From: Bacteroidales bacterium
Lineage (GTDB): Bacteria; Bacteroidota; Bacteroidia; Bacteroidales; P3
Assembly: GCA_023227645.1 (NCBI GenBank)
Contig: JALNVJ010000039.1
Location: 1-10,942 of the forward strand
DNA length: 10,942 nt
Direction: 5' to 3'
Position numbers and translations under genes: made by a program. This document shows, piece by piece, positions 6,876 through 10,942 of the stretch. A model generated the notes under the pieces. The model saw only the letters and a list, made by a program, of their open reading frames with translations, searched no databases and was not told where the DNA came from. The number at the start of each line of letters is the position of its first letter. The first letter of the stretch is position 1.

Positions 6876-8069
6876 CTACCAATCAACTCTTGTTCTCTTA
6901 ATTGGCATAGTCATACATCTTGCACCACCTCCTCCTCTTGGGAGTTCAGCAGCATCGATTGTTACAACAAAACGATTATAGTCTTTCATATTTACTTTAT
7001 TGTTACAAATATCTTCTGCTTTCAAAACTTCAAAACCAGATTTATTTAACGCATCAATTGTATTTGTGTTTCTTGAATAGCCAATTATTTTTCCTTCACC
7101 CAAACTAAAGAAGTTTGCACCCGAATGCCATTGTTCTCTGTCTTGATATAATGGATTGTCTCCGCCACATTTAATTGGTTCAAGGTCAAAACCTAAATCC
7201 TTTAATCCTTGCATAAAGTTTGGCTTTTGATGAAAAGAAACTCTACCATTATCAATTTCTATATGGGTAACCTCAAAGTTGTTTTTATTTTTAACTATCA
7301 AAGGTTCATAAGTCATACATTTATCCTTAGCTAGCATTGTAAACACCATATCTAAGTGTATAAATGATTCTGGACAAAATGGAAGACTTTGAACTAAGAT
7401 ATTAAATTTTGTTTTTCTTTGAGAAAAATGATTAATCAGAAATTCAAGTCCTTTCTTATTGCTTCTCATTCCTTGACCGAGGAGCAGAACATCGTGGCGA
7501 GCAACTAAAACATCTCCTCCTTCAGTATTTGCTTCTGAGCTATGCGATAGGGTGCTAATGGTTTCGGCTTTGAAATAGTATTTGAATATATAATTCATAA
7601 TTATACTCTCTCTTGAACGCACCTCGTGTTGCATTGTGTGAATAAGTACTTGATTATAAAGTGATGAAGATGCATCACGTGTAAAGAAAAGATTATAGAG
7701 AGGGTCTAACATATTCTCTCTACCCTCAATTAGAATTTTTGAAAGCTCTGAAGCTTCAATTGAAAGTAATTCTTCGGATAAGTTTCTCTTGTTTTCCTTT
7801 TCCAAAACCTCATTAACCAACGAAAGTTTAATCGTGGTGTCTTTTAGAATTTCGGTAAGGATGTCATTGATTTGATAAGTTGTAGTCCATTTAGACAATA
7901 CTTCTTGGAAATAATAATATTCCTTTTGTGCAATTTTTAAGTTTAGTAAATCGCTATACAAGCAAGCCTCAATGGTTTGAGGAACCATTTGTTCAATTTC
8001 AATGCCTGGCTTATGCAATATTACACCTTCTAATTGCCCAATCTCGGAGCTCACATCTACATTAAGCAT
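6876..8069 (-). CDS. arcA: Arginine deiminase (amidinotransferase/ADI superfamily)
   Basis: A 397-residue soluble enzyme of the arginine deiminase family, which hydrolyses arginine to citrulline and ammonia. Seen: SEIGQLEGVILHKPG (8-22); DPLYNLFFTRD (122-132, with D132); R151; EGGD (183-186); R202; HLD (238-240); YSRN (331-334); and RGGGGARCM (378-386) with the nucleophile C385. Spacing of D132, R151, E183, R202, H238, D240 and C385 follows the pattern of characterised enzymes. The ending ARCMTMP resembles the mycoplasmal type (ARCMSMP, from memory) more than the Pseudomonas type. No ornithine carbamoyltransferase, carbamate kinase or arginine/ornithine antiporter is next to it, so a complete energy-yielding pathway cannot be claimed from this window. 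It has its own promoter (8130-8160). The DUF2723 gene follows 73 bases after the stop. Fold and catalytic family firm; the arginine substrate is inferred. Confidence 0.88.
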   Translation of the reverse strand: MLNVDVSSEIGQLEGVILHKPGIEIEQMVPQTIEACLYSDLLNLKIAQKEYYYFQEVLSKWTTTYQINDILTEILKDTTIKLSLVNEVLEKENKRNLSEELLSIEASELSKILIEGRENMLDPLYNLFFTRDASSSLYNQVLIHTMQHEVRSRESIIMNYIFKYYFKAETISTLSHSSEANTEGGDVLVARHDVLLLGQGMRSNKKGLEFLINHFSQRKTKFNILVQSLPFCPESFIHLDMVFTMLAKDKCMTYEPLIVKNKNNFEVTHIEIDNGRVSFHQKPNFMQGLKDLGFDLEPIKCGGDNPLYQDREQWHSGANFFSLGEGKIIGYSRNTNTIDALNKSGFEVLKAEDICNNKVNMKDYNRFVVTIDAAELPRGGGGARCMTMPIKRTRVDW

Positions 8070-8129
8070 AAAGTTAGTTATTCGTTTGATATAACCCTAA
8101 ACCAAAAGTATAGGGCATTTTGCAATTTG

Positions 8130-8160
8130 CAAATATAGTTAAATTCTCCAAAATGGCAAT
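8130..8160 (-). promoter_or_regulatory. Bacteroidota promoter of the arginine deiminase gene
   Basis: On the minus strand, ATTG (8160-8157), exactly 19 bases, then TATATTTG (8137-8130). This fits TTTG-N19-TAnnTTTG with one change in the -33 box. Transcription would start near 8124, giving a leader of about 55 bases to the ATG at 8069. The promoter lies immediately after the ABC ATPase stop codon (8163-8165), so the deiminase need not depend on read-through. Confidence 0.65.
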
Positions 8161-8162
8161 AA

Positions 8163-9869
8163 TTATTGAGGAATTGCTGAGATAAGCTTTTTGGTATAGG
8201 ATGTTTGGGGATTAGAGTATATCTCATCAGCATCGCCATATTCAACAATATTACCGCTTTGCATAACAATCATCCTGTCAGACATGTATTTTACTACCGA
8301 TAAATCGTGAGAAATAAATATTGTTGAAAAGCCATAATCACGCTTTAAATCATTAAGTAAATTTAAGACCTGTGCTTGAACCGAAACATCTAAAGCAGAA
8401 ACACTTTCATCGCAAATAACAATTTCTGGATTTAAAGCCAAGCAACGAGCAATTCCAATTCTCTGACGCTGACCTCCCGAAAACTCATGAGGATAACGAT
8501 AATAATGCGAACTTTCTAGGCCAACCTTATCCAATAATTCTAAAACCTTTTCCTTTCTTTCCTTGTTGGAACTATAAAGATTATGTACTTCCATAGGCTC
8601 TTGAATAGCCTCTCCAATTGGCAATCGAGGATTGAGAGAAGAGTAGGGGTCTTGGAAGATTATCTGTATCTTCTTTCTAATATTTCTAAGCCTTTGACCC
8701 GAAATTTCATTAAGCATCACTCCCTCAAATTCAATTTTCCCGCTTGAGGAATCAATAAGTTGGAGAATAGCCCGGCCAATAGTTGTTTTCCCACATCCAC
8801 TTTCACCAACCAAACCTAAGGTTTCACCCTTAAATAAATCAAAGCTTACATTATTTACTGCCACAACTTTTTGGGTAACCTTGCCAAATATATTTTTATC
8901 AACAATATATTCCACAACCAAATCACTAACCCTAAGCATAGGATTTTGAGAATATATTTTGTTATGACTATCTTGTCTTTCCTTTTTTGTTATTATTTCT
9001 TGGCAAGGGGAGTCATTGTCAAGGAAATCCGAAACACTAAGTAGTCGTTTAGGCCTTTCGTTTATTGGAGGACGAGAAGCAATTAAGCCTTTTGTGTAGG
9101 AATGTTGAGGATTAAAGAACACATCATCAACCTTACCCTGCTCAACAATTTCACCCCTAAAAAGAACAATCACCCTATCAGCAATTTCTTTTATAACTCC
9201 CAAATCGTGAGTAATAAACAAAATACCTATACCATATTTCTTTTGTAATGATTTCAAGAGTTCTAAAATTGTTTTTTGAACAGTAACATCCAAGGCAGTA
9301 GTAGGCTCATCAGCAATTAATAAATCAGGATTACAACTCAACGCCATAGCAATCATAACCCTTTGCTTTTGACCTCCAGATAGCTCGTGAGGATACGCAT
9401 TATAAACCCTTTCTCCATTGGGAAGTAAAACCTCATTAAAAAGTTCTAAAACCCTTTCCTTGGCTTTTTTCTTTGATAAATTATTATGTAGAAGAATGAT
9501 TTCGCTAACCTGTCTTCCGCATTTCTGAACGGGATTAAGAGCAGTCATAGGCTCTTGAAAGATCATAGCAATCTTTTTACCTCTATATTTTTGATGTTCT
9601 TTTTCTTTTAAATTAAGAATATTGATAGGCTTTTCCGCATTTTTATTATAAAATAGAATCTCCCCATTAACCTTGGAGTATTTCTCAGGCAGAAGTCCCA
9701 TAATAGATAAAGAAGAAACACTCTTGCCAGAACCACTTTCACCAACTAATCCAAGAATTTCACCCCTATCAACCCAAAAGCTAATCCCTTTCACAACCTC
9801 AGACCATTGCTTTTGGCGTAAAAAAGATATTCTTAGGTCTTTTACTTCTATTATTTTTTCAGAGTGCAT
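8163..9869 (-). CDS. Fused two-domain ABC transporter ATPase, oligopeptide/dipeptide (YejF/DppDF) type
   Basis: A 568-residue fusion of two ATPase domains that would energise uptake of peptides or similar solutes at the inner face of the membrane. First domain: Walker A GESGSGKS (43-50), Q-loop near QEP (105-107), signature LSGGQKQR (163-170), Walker B LLIADEP (183-189), H-loop H221. Second domain: Walker A GESGCGKT (355-362), Q406, signature FSGGQRQR (463-470), Walker B IVICDES (483-489), H521. Both domains end with the NPQ-(H/T)-SYTK stretch typical of the oligopeptide family C-terminal extension. An ATG at 9911 would add 14 residues (MIFFIPLQQLIIFP), but the -7 box at 9891-9898 lies inside that extension. 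The start at 9869, giving MHSEKIIEVKDL, is therefore chosen. No permease or binding-protein gene is adjacent. Both ATP sites look intact. Family sure, substrate unknown. Confidence 0.93.
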   Translation of the reverse strand: MHSEKIIEVKDLRISFLRQKQWSEVVKGISFWVDRGEILGLVGESGSGKSVSSLSIMGLLPEKYSKVNGEILFYNKNAEKPINILNLKEKEHQKYRGKKIAMIFQEPMTALNPVQKCGRQVSEIILLHNNLSKKKAKERVLELFNEVLLPNGERVYNAYPHELSGGQKQRVMIAMALSCNPDLLIADEPTTALDVTVQKTILELLKSLQKKYGIGILFITHDLGVIKEIADRVIVLFRGEIVEQGKVDDVFFNPQHSYTKGLIASRPPINERPKRLLSVSDFLDNDSPCQEIITKKERQDSHNKIYSQNPMLRVSDLVVEYIVDKNIFGKVTQKVVAVNNVSFDLFKGETLGLVGESGCGKTTIGRAILQLIDSSSGKIEFEGVMLNEISGQRLRNIRKKIQIIFQDPYSSLNPRLPIGEAIQEPMEVHNLYSSNKERKEKVLELLDKVGLESSHYYRYPHEFSGGQRQRIGIARCLALNPEIVICDESVSALDVSVQAQVLNLLNDLKRDYGFSTIFISHDLSVVKYMSDRMIVMQSGNIVEYGDADEIYSNPQTSYTKKLISAIPQ

Positions 9870-9890
9870 AGGAAATATAATTAATTGTTG

Positions 9891-9898
9891 CAAAGGTA
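9891..9898 (-). promoter_or_regulatory. Bacteroidota -7 box of the ABC ATPase gene
   Basis: The minus strand reads TACCTTTG followed by CA, the classic Bacteroidota -7 form. It lies about 22 bases before the chosen ATG (9869), so the leader would be only about 15 bases. No good TTTG is present at the -33 distance, where CTAA is found. The box decides the start: the upstream in-frame ATG at 9911 would not be on the transcript. Confidence 0.55.
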
Positions 9899-9989
9899 TA
9901 AAAAAAATCATTTTCAGTTAGTAATAAGCTTATAAAAGGACCGAAAAGGGATAAAGAAAGAAAAAAGTAAAAAAAATATATCAAAAAGA

Positions 9990-10020
9990 TTTGCTCAATT
10001 AGAAAAAAGTAGTATTTTTG
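9990..10020 (+). promoter_or_regulatory. Bacteroidota promoter of the tRNA-Gln gene
   Basis: TTTG at 9990-9993, exactly 19 bases, then TATTTTTG at 10013-10020 followed by CA: a full consensus match. Transcription should start near 10027, about 15 bases before the mature tRNA 5' end. Confidence 0.85.
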
Positions 10021-10041
10021 CATCCTCATTCGAAGAGAGAT

Positions 10042-10115
10042 TGTCCCGTGGTGTAATGGTAACACATGTGTTTTTGGTACATAGGTCCCAAGTTCGACTC
10101 TTGGCGGGATAACCA
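10042..10115 (+). tRNA. tRNA-Gln, anticodon TTG
   Basis: A complete cloverleaf. Acceptor stem TGTCCCG (10042-10048) pairs with CGGGATA (10105-10111), with U1-A72 as expected for glutamine tRNAs and one G-U pair. The D arm at 10051-10065 has a GTGT/ACAC stem. The anticodon stem TGTGT/ACATA (10067-10071 and 10079-10083) encloses loop TTTTGGT with anticodon TTG at 10074-10076. The T arm is CCAAG-TTCGACT-CTTGG (10088-10104). Discriminator A is at 10112 and the CCA end is encoded (10113-10115). It would read CAA, and CAG by wobble. It is a single-gene transcription unit with its own promoter and terminator. Confidence 0.97.
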
Positions 10116-10121
10116 ATAAAG

Positions 10122-10154
10122 AAAGTCAGAGTTTAATTACTCTGACTTTTTTTT
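10122..10154 (+). terminator. Intrinsic terminator of the tRNA-Gln gene
   Basis: A perfect 11-bp stem, AAAGTCAGAGT (10122-10132) with ACTCTGACTTT (10139-10149), loop of six bases, and an uninterrupted run of eight T (10147-10154). It begins seven bases after the encoded CCA. It may also act weakly on the converging DUF302 transcript, although the opposite-strand T-run is broken. Confidence 0.92.
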
Positions 10155-10192
10155 ATGCCCAATAGTTTGGATTTCTTTTTTCTGCTTTGATA

Positions 10193-10585
10193 TTATTCTA
10201 TTAAAGCCTCAATTACTCTCTTCATCTTCATGCTCACCTCATTAGCAATACCCTCTAAATCTCTATTCTCAATAGCCTGCATACTAGCCTTAGGGTTAAC
10301 AGCCGCAACTTCAATTCTTCCGTCCTCAAGTTCCTGCAAAATAACATTGCAAGGAAGCATAGTCCCCACCTTGTCCTCAGCAGTTAAAGCCTTAAACGCA
10401 AAGCCAGGATTACAAGCCCCCAAGATAACGTATTTTCGGAAATCCACATCTATCTTTTTTTTCAAAGTCGCCTGAATATCTATCTCAGTAAGAACGCCAA
10501 AACCTTCTTTCTTAAGCTCTTCAATAACCTTTTCCTTCAGAGATTCAAAATCAGCCGATACAATTGTGTTGAAATAATAACTCAT
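10193..10585 (-). CDS. DUF302 domain protein
   Basis: A 130-residue soluble protein of the DUF302 family, small alpha/beta proteins without an agreed biochemical role. The N-terminal half has a helix (DFESLKEKVIEELKKEGFG, 12-30) and VLTEIDIQATLKKKI (31-45), followed by the family core YVILGACNPGFAFKAL (52-67) with C58 and GTMLPCNVIL (74-83) with C79. The C-terminal part AAVNPKASM (94-102) and a final helix complete the usual length. No signal peptide or membrane segment is seen. The ATG at 10585 gives the canonical length and lies about 45 bases after the predicted transcript start. It converges on the tRNA-Gln unit and is transcribed alone. Family call firm; function unknown. Confidence 0.9.
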   Translation of the reverse strand: MSYYFNTIVSADFESLKEKVIEELKKEGFGVLTEIDIQATLKKKIDVDFRKYVILGACNPGFAFKALTAEDKVGTMLPCNVILQELEDGRIEVAAVNPKASMQAIENRDLEGIANEVSMKMKRVIEALIE

Positions 10586-10638
10586 ATTCTTATACTTTTA
10601 AATTGTTAATAAGATTATTTTTTTCTGTTTTCAATTTC

Positions 10639-10670
10639 CAAAGATAGCATATAATTTTGAATAATCCAAA
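10639..10670 (-). promoter_or_regulatory. Bacteroidota promoter of the DUF302 gene
   Basis: On the minus strand, TTTG (10670-10667), 20 bases, then TATCTTTG (10646-10639). Both boxes match the Bacteroidota consensus, with spacing one base longer than the optimum. The leader to the ATG at 10585 would be about 45 bases. Confidence 0.75.
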
Positions 10671-10695
10671 AAAACAAAAGTAAAACAAGTAATCC

Positions 10696-10812
10696 TTAAG
10701 CCAACTCTTTTAATAACTTATAAACCATAGACCAAATTGCGATCAGCCCTAAGAAAGTAGCAATAGCCAAAAAAAGAGGGAGATAATCAATACCCCCCTC
10801 AACAATAAACCC
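10696..10812 (-). pseudogene. Start-less reading frame encoding one membrane helix
   Basis: Between a TAA at 10813-10815 and the stop TAA at 10696-10698 lies an open frame of 38 codons on the minus strand. It contains GIDYLPLFLAIATFLGLIAI, then WSMVYKLLKELA: one strong transmembrane helix with a basic C-terminal end. It has the composition of a real membrane protein tail but no ATG, GTG or TTG start before the helix; the only Met is near the end of it. It could be a small membrane protein using a rare ATT start, a remnant of a gene, or chance. It follows the stop of the right-edge gene by only a few bases. No family recognised. Confidence 0.3.
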
Positions 10813-10819
10813 TTAACGC

Positions 10820-10942
10820 CTATTGCAAGCCCTTCACATCTAAGTTAGCCTCCGCCAAAGAAGTCTTAGCCAAGCTACGTTTGAAATCAGGACTAGGATA
10901 AAACCTACAACGAACCGTTTTGATTGTTGAAGCATCCACATC
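10820..10942 (-). CDS. C-terminal end of an unrecognised protein
   Basis: The last 40 codons of a minus-strand gene that enters from the right edge and ends at TAG (10820-10822). The visible peptide starts DVDASTIKTVRCRFYPSPDF and ends with LAEANLDVKGLQ. It is hydrophilic, without membrane segments, and I do not recognise it. The frame is chosen because it is open through the edge and has a soluble-protein composition. A second frame with an ATG at 10941 is also open for 33 codons, so the choice is not certain. Confidence 0.45.
   Translation of the reverse strand, partial: DVDASTIKTVRCRFYPSPDFKRSLAKTSLAEANLDVKGLQ

Noticed and set aside
6852..7108. Plus-strand frames opposite the arginine deiminase C-terminus
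   Set aside because: Rich in Leu, His and Cys from antisense reading of a conserved catalytic region; no promoter or family support.
6876..8069. Apparent loss of the substrate arginine five residues before the catalytic cysteine of arginine deiminase
   Set aside because: The Pseudomonas enzyme has Arg there, but from memory the mycoplasmal enzymes, whose ARCM-type ending this protein shares, also lack it, so it is family variation, not a defect.
8078..8269. 63-codon minus-strand frame at the end of the ABC ATPase gene
   Set aside because: It overlaps the ATPase C-terminus in another frame and runs through the deiminase promoter; no family resemblance.
9859..10116. Minus-strand reading frame across the tRNA-Gln gene (PRVELGTYVPKTHVLPLHHG)
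   Set aside because: This is the antisense translation of the tRNA, a well-known spurious frame; the cloverleaf, promoter and terminator on the plus strand explain the region.

Overview
The window looks like a chromosomal segment of an AT-rich Bacteroidota bacterium, probably a Bacteroidales-like lineage. Three things point there. First, the promoters have the form TTTG-N19/20-TAnnTTTG, which is the signature of the Bacteroidota primary sigma factor. Second, the start codons have AT-rich leaders without clear Shine-Dalgarno sequences. Third, the gene content includes a DUF2723 GT-C membrane protein, a fused two-domain oligopeptide-type ABC ATPase, and secreted proteins ending their signal peptides in SQ or AQ. 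No rRNA, CRISPR array, transposase or phage gene was found. Most of the window is ordinary housekeeping and envelope gene content.

Layout. The left end (1-198, minus) holds the start of an unrecognised secreted protein. A 507-base AT-rich gap follows. At 706-993 (plus) lies a small secreted WG-repeat protein gene whose signal peptide is interrupted by an in-frame TGA, although it has a perfect promoter. From 1038 to 8069 everything is on the minus strand. In transcription order this is: arginine deiminase-like enzyme (8069-6876), a 1120-residue DUF2723 membrane protein (6802-3440), an intrinsic-terminator-like hairpin (3382-3417), panD (3355-3011), a flippase-like/LPG-synthase-TM membrane protein (2983-2003), the heptose-1-phosphate adenylyltransferase rfaE2 (2006-1509) and a DUF1801 protein (1475-1038). 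Tight spacing suggests that the last four form one operon. Further right are a double ABC ATPase (9869-8163, minus), a tRNA-Gln(TTG) with its own promoter and terminator (plus), a DUF302 protein (10585-10193, minus), a short membrane-helix reading frame without a start codon, and the C-terminal end of an unrecognised gene (10820-10942, minus).

How the genes relate. RfaE2 and the flippase-like membrane protein overlap by four bases and may both serve the envelope; the DUF2723 protein is probably also an envelope glycosyltransferase. PanD supplies beta-alanine for pantothenate. The arginine deiminase stands alone without arcB or arcC, and the ABC ATPase stands alone without permeases or a binding protein. 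The most notable observations are the interrupted but promoter-equipped WG-repeat gene, a perfect 16-bp palindrome over its -7 box whose 10-bp core recurs at the arginine deiminase promoter, the internal hairpin before panD, and the start-less membrane peptide near the right edge. I found no convincing novel multi-gene system.
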